Positions 6,949-14,532 of a DNA stretch of 64,000 nt are shown in pieces (position 1 is the stretch's first letter; each line of letters opens with the position of its first letter). Origin of the DNA: Pseudomonas benzenivorans (GTDB lineage Bacteria; Pseudomonadota; Gammaproteobacteria; Pseudomonadales; Pseudomonadaceae); assembly GCF_024397895.1 (NCBI RefSeq), contig NZ_CP073346.1:620001-684000 (forward strand). Direction: 5' to 3'. Below the pieces are notes generated by a model. It ran no database searches. It saw nothing but the letters and a program-made list of their open reading frames with translations, and was not told the DNA's origin. The position numbers and the translations under genes were made by a program.

Positions 6949-7973
6949 TGTGATCTCTCAGTAGGTTGTTCATCCGGGGCATTCCCGGAATTCTGGAAGT
7001 GCGACCAACCTAGCCTTCCAGGAGCCCCGGATGAACCTGCATAAACATGCCCGTCTTACCCCTCGCGGTCGAGCCCTTTTGGTTCGGCGCATCCAGCACG
7101 GCTTGCGGGTCGAGGAAGCCGCCCAGGCGGCCGGTGTGAGCGTGCGAACCGCCTACAAATGGTTGCGGCGCTTTCGCGAGGAAGGCGAGGCCGGGTTGAT
7201 GGATCGTTCATCACGTCCGCAACACTGCCCGCATGCCACACCCGACACCGTGGTCGAGCGCCTGATCGAGCATCGACGCAGCCGCAAGACCTACCGCCAA
7301 ATCGCCGGAGAAGTGGGCGTGGCCGTCAGCACCGTGGCTCGCCGCCTGCGGCGGGCCGGCTTTCATCGACTGGCTGAGCTGGAACCGGCGCCACCGGTGG
7401 TGCGCTACGAGTACCCGACACCCGGAGATCTGCTGCATCTGGATATCAAAAAGCTGGGCCGTTTTTGGCGACCCGGCCATCGGGTCACCGGCGACCGCCA
7501 GCAGAACTCCGACGGCGCGGGCTGGGAATTCGTCCACGTGGCCATCGACGATGCCAGCCGCATCGCCTTCAGCAGTTTGCATCCCGACGAGCGTGGTCGC
7601 AGTGCTTGCCAAGCCCTGCTCCAGGCGCTGCGCTACTACCGCGGCCTGGGCATTCGATTCACCCGCATCATGACCGACAACGGCAGTTGATATCGCTCTC
7701 GCAGGTTTCGGCGCCTGTTCAGGCGATTGGGGCTGCGCCATCTGCGCACCAGGCCTTACACGCCACGCACCAACGGCAAGGCCGAGCGCTTCATCCAGAC
7801 CAGTCTGCGCGAGTGGGCTTATGCCCGTAGCTATGAAAGTTCGGCACAGCGAGCACAGCACCTGATGCCCTGGCTACATCACTACAACTGGCACCGACAA
7901 CACGCCAGCCTCGGCTACCAACCACCAATCAGTCGCGCTCCGCGTTCACTGAACAACGTACTGGGTTTACACA
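6949..7973 (+). mobile_element. IS481-family insertion sequence
   Basis: A 1025-bp element. Its left tip TGTGATCTCTCAGTAGGTTG and the reverse complement of its right tip (TGTGTAAACCCAGTACGTTG) share TGTG, CAGTA and GTTGTTCA in register. Each tip abuts a CTAG: GCTAGC at 6943-6948 on the left, GCTAGA at 7974-7979 on the right. IS481 is known to target NCTAGN, so these are the duplicated target with one base changed, which suggests the insertion is not very recent. It holds a single transposase gene, interrupted by a stop codon. The insertion point is the stop codon of the neighbouring minus-strand amidotransferase gene. Confidence 0.92.
6968..7036 (+). promoter_or_regulatory. Hairpin sequestering the IS481 transposase start codon
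   Basis: GTTCATCCGGGGC (6968-6980) and GCCCCGGATGAAC (7024-7036) are a perfect 13-bp inverted repeat, with an inner perfect 7-bp pair CTGGAAG (6993-6999) and CTTCCAG (7015-7021). The right arms cover both the AGGAG ribosome site (7020-7024) and the ATG (7031). Any transcript entering from outside the element would fold this and hide the start. A transcript starting inside the left arm would not. Confidence 0.75.
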
Positions 7974-7978
7974 GCTAG
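7031..7978 (+). pseudogene. IS481 transposase, interrupted by an in-frame TGA
   Basis: The frame encodes about 315 residues of a DDE transposase. An N-terminal helix-turn-helix (VEEAAQAAGVSVRTAYKWLRRF) is followed by an rve catalytic core: first Asp in HLDIKKLGR, second in MTDNGS, Glu in NGKAERFIQ. A TGA at 7688-7690, directly after the second Asp motif, splits it into 219 residues and a rest that stays in the same frame. Homologues commonly read GSCY or GSAY here, so TGC to TGA is the simplest change. The N-terminal part has lost the catalytic Glu and cannot transpose alone. The final stop TAG (7976-7978) is supplied by the target-site CTAG rather than the element. Confidence 0.9.
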
Positions 7979-8703
7979 AGGTCCAAACCCGATCGCCCAT
8001 GGGCGACGAAGCGCATCATCCATTCGGCCACCGTATGGCCCTGGTGATCGTGCTGCAGGCTGTCCACCCCAAGGCGATAGGCCTGCTCGCCGATGTGCTG
8101 CTGGCGAATTTCCAGCAGCTCCTTGGAGTAGTCGTGGACGAACTCCGGATGGCCCTGGAAGCACAGCACCTGGTCGCCGATGCAATAGGCGGCAATCGGG
8201 CAGAAGTCGCTGGAGGCCAGCAGCGTGGCGTTCTCCGGCAGCTTGGTGACCTGGTCCTGGTGGCTGATCAGCAGGGTCAGCTCCTCCAGTGTCGGGGTCA
8301 TCCAGGCCGGCTGATGGGCCAGCCGATAACGGTGGATGCCCACGCCCCAGCCCTGCTCGGCACGCTCGGCCTTGCCGCCGAGCAGCAGCGCCAGCAGCTG
8401 GTGGCCGAAACACACGCCCAGCAGCTTGTCGCCCTTGGCGTAGCGGTCCAGCAGATAGGTCTTGAGGGTCTCGATCCAGGGATCGGTGCCGAAGGAGTCG
8501 GCCTTGCTGCCGGTGACCAGGTACGCATCGAAGTGCTCGCTGTCCGGCGGGTAGTGGCCTTCCATCACGTTGTAGACGCTGAACTCGGCGGCGATCGGTT
8601 GTTGCGCGAAGAGCCGCTCGAACATCCGGCCGTAGCCTTGGTATTGATCGATCAGCTCGGGGCGAAGAACGTCTGTTTCCAGAATGCAGATGTGCAGCGG
8701 CAT
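7975..8703 (-). CDS. Class I glutamine amidotransferase (GuaA-like)
   Basis: A 242-residue single-domain class I glutaminase. The catalytic triad is in place: nucleophile C98 in GVCFGHQ, and H185/E187 in GHPEF. Stand-alone proteins of this type transfer ammonia from glutamine to an unknown acceptor or hydrolyse gamma-glutamyl compounds; the substrate cannot be read from sequence. The start ATG at 8703 lies behind a GGTACCCGTCCC leader with only a weak ribosome site. The stop TAG lies in the CTAG used as target by the IS481 element. Because the target is palindromic and duplicated, the coding sequence and its stop survived, but its terminator is now on the far side of the IS. Confidence 0.88.
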   Translation of the reverse strand: MPLHICILETDVLRPELIDQYQGYGRMFERLFAQQPIAAEFSVYNVMEGHYPPDSEHFDAYLVTGSKADSFGTDPWIETLKTYLLDRYAKGDKLLGVCFGHQLLALLLGGKAERAEQGWGVGIHRYRLAHQPAWMTPTLEELTLLISHQDQVTKLPENATLLASSDFCPIAAYCIGDQVLCFQGHPEFVHDYSKELLEIRQQHIGEQAYRLGVDSLQHDHQGHTVAEWMMRFVAHGRSGLDL

Positions 8704-8801
8704 GGGACGGGTACCTGAAACGCGAAGGTGATTGCTACAGGGTTAAAGCGTGCCTGGGGACAAATCGCAAGGCAAGCGAACGATACCAGCAGAATAGAAA
8801 A

Positions 8802-8822
8802 GCCCGGCGTAAATAGCCGGGC
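8802..8822 (-). terminator. Terminator of the Gly-rich protein gene
   Basis: On the minus strand GCCCGGC and GCCGGGC arms (8816-8822 and 8802-8808) enclose a 7-base loop and are followed by TTTTCT, about 30 bases past the stop codon at 8850. Confidence 0.8.
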
Positions 8823-8849
8823 CAGATCCAATCAAAGTACTGTCTGAGG

Positions 8850-9422
8850 TCAGTCGGCCAGACCGCCTACACTGCCTTCCCCGGAATCGGCGCTGCCACC
8901 GGCACCATCACCAGCGGCCTCGCCGCCGCTGGATCCATCATCACCTGCTTCGCTGCCTTCCGTCTCACCGTCGTGCTTGCTGCTGTTGGCCAGGGCGTTC
9001 TGCAGACCTAACGCGGCCGCCAAGGCAGCCGGCGTACTGGCGACCACCGACATTGCCTTGGCCAGGCCGATGGTCTCCTTGGATTTAGCCGCCTCGGAGG
9101 TTGCCGCCCCATGACCGGCACCGGAACTGGCGCCTTTACCCTTGCCGTTAGAGCTGCCCTCGGCATGGCCACCACGACCTAACCCGTGGCCGTGGCCGTG
9201 CCCATTGCCGTTGCCTGCACCGCCATCGCTGCCGCCATTGCCACCACCGTGACCACCCCCACCCCCACCCCCGCCACCGCCATTGCCACCGCCACCGCCA
9301 CCGCCACCGCCACCGCCCTTAGCGTAGGCGGTGTCGACCAGCAGGTTCATCTGTGGCACAGCCAGGGACGACAACATCAGGGCACAGAACGACAACGTAA
9401 GCAGTGCTTTGCCTTTACGCAT
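8850..9422 (-). CDS. Glycine-rich exported protein
   Basis: A 190-residue secreted low-complexity protein. A signal peptide (residues 1-34, positive MRKGK then a hydrophobic stretch, possible cleavage after AYA) leads into a run of mostly Gly from residue 36 to about 60 with single Asn or His. Gly/Asn/His-rich GNGNGHGHGHG repeats follow, then a short helix-prone region (about residues 107-148). The tail is acidic Gly/Ser/Glu-rich. No catalytic domain or anchor is evident; a matrix, adhesive or metal-binding role is only a guess. ATG 9422 is chosen because GGAGAG precedes it at ideal spacing and the signal peptide starts there; the open frame extends 32 codons upstream without support. Confidence 0.8.
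   Translation of the reverse strand: MRKGKALLTLSFCALMLSSLAVPQMNLLVDTAYAKGGGGGGGGGGGNGGGGGGGGGGHGGGNGGSDGGAGNGNGHGHGHGLGRGGHAEGSSNGKGKGASSGAGHGAATSEAAKSKETIGLAKAMSVVASTPAALAAALGLQNALANSSKHDGETEGSEAGDDGSSGGEAAGDGAGGSADSGEGSVGGLAD
9276..9320 (-). repeat. GGT/GGC codon repeat tract
   Basis: Tandem trinucleotide runs (CCACCG/CCCACC units on the plus strand) encode the poly-Gly segment of the exported protein. Such tracts slip during replication; in multiples of three this only changes Gly-run length, while other slips would knock out the downstream part. Confidence 0.7.
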
Positions 9423-9616
9423 GACAACTCTCCACAATCCGAAAACACTGCCCAGGATCAGGACAGGTCGCTTGCTGGAGTCTAGCGCCCAAACTTCAGA
9501 GCTGGACTCCGGTCGCACGCGCTATTCGTCAGAAATGTGAAGGCCCGGACAATTGCCCGGGATCGCCTGACGGCCGGTGTGGCCGCCTCGCCCCTGCGCC
9601 GCACAACCGGCTTGGT

Positions 9617-11761
9617 TCAGAACGGCTGCTGGCTGGCCGCCTTTTCCAACAGCAGGGCCGGCGGCAGGAAGCGCTCGCCATACTGGTCGGCCAGGTACTG
9701 GGCGCGGGCGACGAAGTCCTGGATGCCGTACTGGTTGATGAACTGCAGCGCGCCGCCGGTCCAGGCGGCGAAGCCGATGCCGAAGATCGAGCCGATATTG
9801 GCGTCGGCCACCGACTGCAACACCCCCTCCTCCACACAGCGCACGGTCTCGATGGCCTGGATAAACAGCAGCCGGTCGCGCACGTCCGCCGACGGTATCT
9901 GCGCGTCCGCCTTCTCGAATCTGGTTTTCAGCTCGGGCCACAGGTGCTTCTTGCCGCCTTCCGGATAGTCGTAGAAGCCGCCACCGGCGGCCTTGCCCGG
10001 ACGCTGATACTCGCCCAGCATCCGCTCGACCACTGCGTACGCCGGATGGACTGGAGCCTCTTTGCCCTCCTCGGCCAGGTCCTTGAGGGTCTGCTGGCGA
10101 ATGTGCTGGATCAGACTCAGGGACACCTCGTCGCTGATCGCCAGCGGCCCCGTCGGCATGCCGGCCTTGCGCGCCTCGTTCTCGATCAGCGCCGCCGACA
10201 CGCCCTCGCCAAGCATGGCCAGGCCTTCGTTGGTGAAGGTACCGAACACCCTGGAGGTGAAGAAGCCGCGGCTGTCGTTGACCACAATCGGTGTCTTGTT
10301 GATCTGCATGACGTAGTCGAAGGCCCGGGCCAGGGTTTCTTCGCTGGTGCGCTCGCCACAGATGATTTCCACCAGCGGCATCTTGTCCACCGGGCTGAAG
10401 AAATGCAGGCCGATAAACCTGTCCTGCCTGTCCACCGCCGTGGCCAGGCCGGTGATCGGCAGGGTCGAGGTGTTGGAGGCGATCACCGCGTCACCGAGCG
10501 CCGCGCGTTCGGCCGCCGCGGTGACGTTGGCCTTGAGGTCGCGATCCTCGAAGACCGCCTCGATGATCAGGTCGCAGCCCTCGAAGTCGCCGTCCCTGTC
10601 GCTGCTCTTGATCCGCGCCAGGATGGCGTCACGCTTCGTCAGACTCATCTGCCCACGGCTGACCTTCTTTTCCAGCAAAGTGGCCGAATAGCCCTTGCCC
10701 TTCTCCGCCGCCTCCAGGGAAACATCCTTGAGCACCACCTCGATACCGGCGGCGGCCGATACGTAGGCGATGCCGGCGCCCATCATGCCGGCGCCGATCA
10801 CGCCGACCTTCTTCGTCGCGTACGGTGCAATGCCTTGGGGCCGGGAGTCGCCGGCGTTGATCTGGTTGAGCTGGAACCAGAGGGTGCCAATCATGTTCTT
10901 CGCCACCTGGCCGGTGGTCAGTTCGGTGAAATAGCGCGCCTCGATCAGCTGCGCCGTGTCGAAGTCCACCTGGGCGCCCTCCACCGCGGCGCAGAGGATC
11001 TTCTCCGGCGCGGGGAAGCAACCCCTGGTCTTGGCCCGCAGCACCGAGGGGGCGATGGCGAGCATCTGCGCCACATTAGGACTGGACGGCGTGCCACCGG
11101 GCATCCGGTAGTTCTTATCGTCCCAGGGTTGGCCTGCCGTGGGGTTGGCCAGAATCCAGGCGCGGGCCTTGGCCAGCAGGTCGTCCCGATCCGAGGCGAG
11201 CTGGTCGATCAGCCCGGCGCTCAATGCCGCCTGCGGACGCAGCTTCTTGCCTTCGAGCAGGTAGGGCAAGGCCTTCTCCAGGCCCAGCAGGCGCACCATG
11301 CGCACCACCCCACCGCCACCGGGCAGCAGGCCCAGGGTCACTTCCGGCAGACCGAGCTGCACGCTGCCGCTGTCCAGGGCGATGCGCTGGTGGCAGGCCA
11401 GGCATATTTCCCAACCGCCGCCCAAGGCGGCGCCGTTGATCGCGGCGACTACCGGCTTACCGAGGGTCTCGAGACGGCGCAGCTGGCCCTTGATGCTGAG
11501 AGTCATCTGGTAGAAGGCCGGGGCGTCCGCCTTGCCGACCTTGATCAGCTCGCCCAGGTCGCCGCCGGCGAAGAAGGTCTTCTTCGCCGAAGTGAGGATC
11601 ACCCCGGCGATGTCTTCGCGTTCGGCTTCCAGGCGCTCGACGATTGCGGCCATGGCCTCGCGGTACGTCGCATTCATGGTGTTGGCGCTCTGGCCCGGCA
11701 GGTCCATGGTCAGGACCACGATATTGTCCGGGCCCTTCTCGTAACGAATGGCGTCAGTCAT
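9617..11761 (-). CDS. FadB-like enoyl-CoA hydratase / 3-hydroxyacyl-CoA dehydrogenase
   Basis: A 714-residue bifunctional beta-oxidation enzyme that hydrates trans-2-enoyl-CoA and then oxidises L-3-hydroxyacyl-CoA with NAD. The N-terminal crotonase domain (about 1-190) keeps both catalytic Glu residues (E118 in GGGWEI, E140 in GLPEV). The Rossmann domain starts at GVIGAGMMGAGIA (320-332), the dehydrogenase His is H453 (IGLHFFSPVDKM), and a C-terminal helical 3HCDH domain follows. Length fits FadB/FadJ. It resembles the second FadB-type system of pseudomonads (PA1737-like) rather than the main fadBA5 operon. The thiolase gene lies 14 bases upstream on the same strand, so the two are one operon with thiolase first. 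Confidence 0.93.
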   Translation of the reverse strand: MTDAIRYEKGPDNIVVLTMDLPGQSANTMNATYREAMAAIVERLEAEREDIAGVILTSAKKTFFAGGDLGELIKVGKADAPAFYQMTLSIKGQLRRLETLGKPVVAAINGAALGGGWEICLACHQRIALDSGSVQLGLPEVTLGLLPGGGGVVRMVRLLGLEKALPYLLEGKKLRPQAALSAGLIDQLASDRDDLLAKARAWILANPTAGQPWDDKNYRMPGGTPSSPNVAQMLAIAPSVLRAKTRGCFPAPEKILCAAVEGAQVDFDTAQLIEARYFTELTTGQVAKNMIGTLWFQLNQINAGDSRPQGIAPYATKKVGVIGAGMMGAGIAYVSAAAGIEVVLKDVSLEAAEKGKGYSATLLEKKVSRGQMSLTKRDAILARIKSSDRDGDFEGCDLIIEAVFEDRDLKANVTAAAERAALGDAVIASNTSTLPITGLATAVDRQDRFIGLHFFSPVDKMPLVEIICGERTSEETLARAFDYVMQINKTPIVVNDSRGFFTSRVFGTFTNEGLAMLGEGVSAALIENEARKAGMPTGPLAISDEVSLSLIQHIRQQTLKDLAEEGKEAPVHPAYAVVERMLGEYQRPGKAAGGGFYDYPEGGKKHLWPELKTRFEKADAQIPSADVRDRLLFIQAIETVRCVEEGVLQSVADANIGSIFGIGFAAWTGGALQFINQYGIQDFVARAQYLADQYGERFLPPALLLEKAASQQPF

Positions 11762-11775
11762 CTTGTTTCCCCGCC

Positions 11776-12981
11776 TCAGACTCGTTCAATGATGGTGGCG
11801 ATACCCATGCCGCCGCCGACGCACAGGGTCGCCAGGCCATAGCGCAGCCGGCGTCTCTCCAGTTCGTCGAGCAGGGTGCCGAGAATGGCGCAACCGGTGG
11901 CGCCCAGCGGGTGGCCCATGGCGATGGAGCCGCCGTTGACGTTGACCTTGTCTTCGCTCACGCCCATGTCCTTCATGAATTTCAGCACCACCGAGGCGAA
12001 GGCCTCGTTGACCTCGAACAGGTCGATGTCGTCCACCGACAGGCCGGCCTTGGCCAGTGCCTTGCGCGTGGCCGGCGCCGGGCCGGTGAGCATGATGGTC
12101 GGGTCGGTGCCGGTCACGGCAGTGGCGACGATCCGCGCCCGGGGCTTGAGGCCCAGTTCCTGGCCCTTGGCGGCAGAGCCGATAAGCATCAGCGCGGCGC
12201 CATCGACGATGCCCGAGCTGTTGCCGGGCGTGTGCACATGGTCGATACGTTCGAGCTGGCTGTAGACACTCAGGGCCGTGCTGTCGAAACCCATCTGGCC
12301 GATCATCTCGAAACTGGGCTTGAGTTTGCCCAGCCCCTCGAGGGTACTGTCGCCACGGATGAACTCGTCATGGTCGAGGAGCACGATGCCGTTCTGATCC
12401 GTCACCGCAACCAGGGACTTGGCGAACGAGCCGTCGCCACTGGCGCGTGCAGCCTTTTGCTGCGAGCGCAGGGCGAAGGCATCGACATCGCGGCGGCTGA
12501 AGCCCTCCAGGGTGGCGATCAGATCGGCGCCGATGCCCTGGGGGGTGAAATGGGTGTGCAGATTGGTTTCCGGGTCCATCACCCAGGCACCGCCATCGCC
12601 GCCCATGGGCACCCGCGACATGGACTCCACGCCGCCGACCACCACCAGGTCCTCGAAGCCCGAGCGCACCTTCATCGCGCCGATGTTCACCGCCTCCAGT
12701 CCAGATGCGCAGAAGCGGTTGAGTTGCACACCACTGACGCTCACGTCCCAGTCCGCGACCATGGCTGCCGTCTTGGCAATATCGGCACCCTGTTCACCGA
12801 TCGGGGTCACGCAGCCAAGGACGACATCGTCGACCTGGCTGGTATCCAGATTGTTACGGCTCTGCAGTGCGTTGAGCAGACCGGCAACCAGCGTGACCGG
12901 CTTGACGCTGTACAGGGCGCCGTCCTTCTTGCCCTTGCCGCGGGGCGTGCGCAGCGCATCGAAAATGAATGCTTCGGTCAT
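11776..12981 (-). CDS. Acetyl-CoA C-acyltransferase (thiolase)
   Basis: A 401-residue thiolase that cleaves 3-ketoacyl-CoA to acetyl-CoA and a shortened acyl-CoA, the last beta-oxidation step, or runs in reverse. Nucleophile C91 is in [11 protein letters not shown]357 in GHPLGATG, and the second active-site Cys is C387 in LCVGGGMG. It starts [15 protein letters not shown], as is usual for the FadA/AtoB group. It is the first gene of a two-gene operon with the FadB-like enzyme (14-base gap). Upstream dyads at 13087-13136 may be operators. The alternative is an acetoacetyl-CoA thiolase; pairing with a FadB-type enzyme favours degradation. Confidence 0.93.
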   Translation of the reverse strand: MTEAFIFDALRTPRGKGKKDGALYSVKPVTLVAGLLNALQSRNNLDTSQVDDVVLGCVTPIGEQGADIAKTAAMVADWDVSVSGVQLNRFCASGLEAVNIGAMKVRSGFEDLVVVGGVESMSRVPMGGDGGAWVMDPETNLHTHFTPQGIGADLIATLEGFSRRDVDAFALRSQQKAARASGDGSFAKSLVAVTDQNGIVLLDHDEFIRGDSTLEGLGKLKPSFEMIGQMGFDSTALSVYSQLERIDHVHTPGNSSGIVDGAALMLIGSAAKGQELGLKPRARIVATAVTGTDPTIMLTGPAPATRKALAKAGLSVDDIDLFEVNEAFASVVLKFMKDMGVSEDKVNVNGGSIAMGHPLGATGCAILGTLLDELERRRLRYGLATLCVGGGMGIATIIERV

Positions 12982-13086
12982 GGCGTCCTCGAACCCCGCT
13001 GAGAGGTGTGAATAGAGTCAGCACGGCTATTACCTCAGGCGTGCCCGTGGTTCATCTGCTTAACCATACCTCCGGGCTCGCCAGGC

Positions 13087-13115
13087 TCAATGACCGAAGC
13101 GCTCAGGGTCATTGA
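13087..13115. promoter_or_regulatory. 9-bp dyad TCAATGACC-N11-GGTCATTGA
   Basis: Perfect inverted repeat with half-sites at 13087-13095 and 13107-13115, centred about 120 bases before the thiolase start. The two-turn half-site spacing suits a dimeric repressor. A second palindrome follows directly. The cognate regulator is not in the window. Confidence 0.5.
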
Positions 13116-13120
13116 CCGCT

Positions 13121-13136
13121 CCGTTCAGACGAACGG
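13121..13136. promoter_or_regulatory. Palindrome CCGTTC-N4-GAACGG
   Basis: Perfect 6-4-6 inverted repeat five bases beyond the previous dyad, of the compact type bound by TetR-family regulators. Position and tandem arrangement suggest operators of the thiolase/FadB-like operon; this is inference. Confidence 0.4.
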
Positions 13137-13442
13137 TCGCCTGCTGGCGCAATAGCGGCAAGGGATGCGCGCGAGTGTCTGGCTCAAGGGCCGTACAGGC
13201 AGATGGGGCAGCCTCAAGAACCCAATTCTCAAGAAAAACCTCAACTTATAACCACGTCATCTAATAAAACTGTGATGCGCCCCCTAGAGTTACAAGGGCT
13301 GGAATGCAGTGATCGACCCATGCTAGGGACCGCAGCCGGGTATTGCCGGGGCGGTATGTCAGTCCACGCCCGGTGTGACGCCGCAGTTCGCAGTGCCTAG
13401 AGAACTGGCATTGGACGCCACGCCAAGAACAACAAAAGGCAG

Positions 13443-13544
13443 ATGGTCATGTTCAGACAACCCAAGTTTCGGCAAGCAGGCCTGATCGTATTCGCCACGA
13501 CGGTTATCCTGATCCTTCCCAACCTGACCCGCCTGGTCAGCTGA
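13443..13544 (+). CDS. Small single-pass membrane protein (33 aa)
   Basis: A 33-codon frame, MVMFRQPKFRQAG followed by one hydrophobic helix (LIVFATTVILILPNL) and ending TRLVS. It has the make-up of real small inner-membrane proteins: a basic N-terminus, then one helix. An AAAGGC element lies just upstream, and translation could start at ATG 13443 or ATG 13449. Function unknown. It is too short for coding statistics, so it rests on composition and position. Confidence 0.5.
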   Translation: MVMFRQPKFRQAGLIVFATTVILILPNLTRLVS

Positions 13545-13716
13545 CTCAACAGGTTTCCTCACCCCTTGTAGCGCCGTGGCGCGGCTCTCGGGGCATGACA
13601 CGGGAAACGCCAAAGCACGCTAGAATCGGTGACTGCGGGCCTGAGGCCCCAGCCACCGCATGCCCCTGTCGCGCAGTAGCCGGTGCCCCAACTTTCATGC
13701 AGCGGCGGAAGCGAAC

Positions 13717-14517
13717 ATGCGTCGATTGATACTCGCCTTGATGATACTGAGCACTTGGGTGCAGGCGGCAGAGCTAAGCCTGGAAATAGGTGCCGTCAGC
13801 CGCAGCTTGAGCAGCGCCGAGCTGCTCGCCCACCCCCAGGCACGCTGGATCGAGATTGTCGATGACGTCAGCTACAAACGCGTCATGCGCTACCGGGCGG
13901 TGCCGCTGACGGCGCTGCTGCCAGGCATAAACCCTGACGACCATCTGCAGGCAGTGGCCCATGATGGTTTTGCCGCCGAGCTACCGGCCAGGCTGCTGCT
14001 CAACCGCACCGGTGCGCAGCCCTGGCTGGCCGTGGAAGACCCGCGCGCGCCCTGGCCGCCACTGGCGCCCAACAAGGCCAGTGCAGGCCCCTTCTATCTG
14101 GTCTGGACGAACCCACAGGCCAGTCGCATCGGCGCGGAACAATGGCCATTTCGGATCGCCCAGATCCGCCGGCTGCCACCGGTCGAGCAGCGTTTCCCGC
14201 AGCTGTTGCCGGCCAAGGATGCGGGCAGGCAGATACAGGCCGGCTTTGCCCAGTACCAGAAGCACTGCATGGCCTGCCACCGCCTCAATGGCGCCGGCGA
14301 CTCCAGGTTCGGCCCGGACCTGAACATCCCCAGCAACCCCACCGAATACTTCGCCGGCGACTATCTCGCCCGCTACATCCGCGACCCGCAAAGCGTGCGG
14401 CGCTGGCCCCAGGGGCGGATGCCGAGGTTCGATAACTCACTGCTGAGCGATGGGGAGCTGGCGCAGCTGCTCGCTTATCTGGCTCACATGGCCGGGCGTA
14501 AAGTGCTTGCGCCCTAG
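13717..14517 (+). CDS. Periplasmic c-type cytochrome with N-terminal molybdopterin-oxidoreductase-like region
   Basis: A 266-residue exported protein. A signal peptide covers residues 1-17 (cleavage near VQA-AE). A first domain (about 18-150) has the flavour of sulfite-oxidase-type accessory proteins: ARWIEI..VMRYRAVPLTALLPG and the FYLVWTNP segment. A class I cytochrome c domain follows, with haem site CMACH (184-188) and probable axial Met in MPRF (M235). It would accept or relay single electrons in the periplasm; partners are not evident. ATG 13717 is chosen over an in-frame ATG 57 bases upstream because a GGAAG site precedes it and the signal peptide starts there. Confidence 0.8.
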   Translation: MRRLILALMILSTWVQAAELSLEIGAVSRSLSSAELLAHPQARWIEIVDDVSYKRVMRYRAVPLTALLPGINPDDHLQAVAHDGFAAELPARLLLNRTGAQPWLAVEDPRAPWPPLAPNKASAGPFYLVWTNPQASRIGAEQWPFRIAQIRRLPPVEQRFPQLLPAKDAGRQIQAGFAQYQKHCMACHRLNGAGDSRFGPDLNIPSNPTEYFAGDYLARYIRDPQSVRRWPQGRMPRFDNSLLSDGELAQLLAYLAHMAGRKVLAP

Positions 14518-14532
14518 CCAGGCTGCACAGCA

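Larger units (their letters stand above)
12982..13442. other. Regulatory/intergenic stretch upstream of the thiolase operon
   Basis: About 460 bases. It carries the two dyads listed separately, then AT-richer DNA around 13240-13290 (TATAACCACGTCATCTAATA) that is unusual for this genome and could hold a promoter for the small downstream gene. No longer open frame here is convincing. Confidence 0.5.

Noticed and set aside
7688..7690. Selenocysteine or other recoding at the TGA of the IS481 transposase
   Set aside because: Homologues have ordinary residues there, and I saw no reason to expect a selenocysteine insertion element downstream; a nonsense mutation is simpler.
9240..9330. CRISPR-like or tandem-repeat array
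   Set aside because: The periodicity is three bases and comes from Gly codons in a signal-peptide-bearing gene; there are no spacers.
9944..11842. A 632-codon plus-strand frame opposite the FadB-like gene
   Set aside because: Antisense shadow; it even crosses the junction into the thiolase gene, and its composition is His/Gly/Arg-rich.
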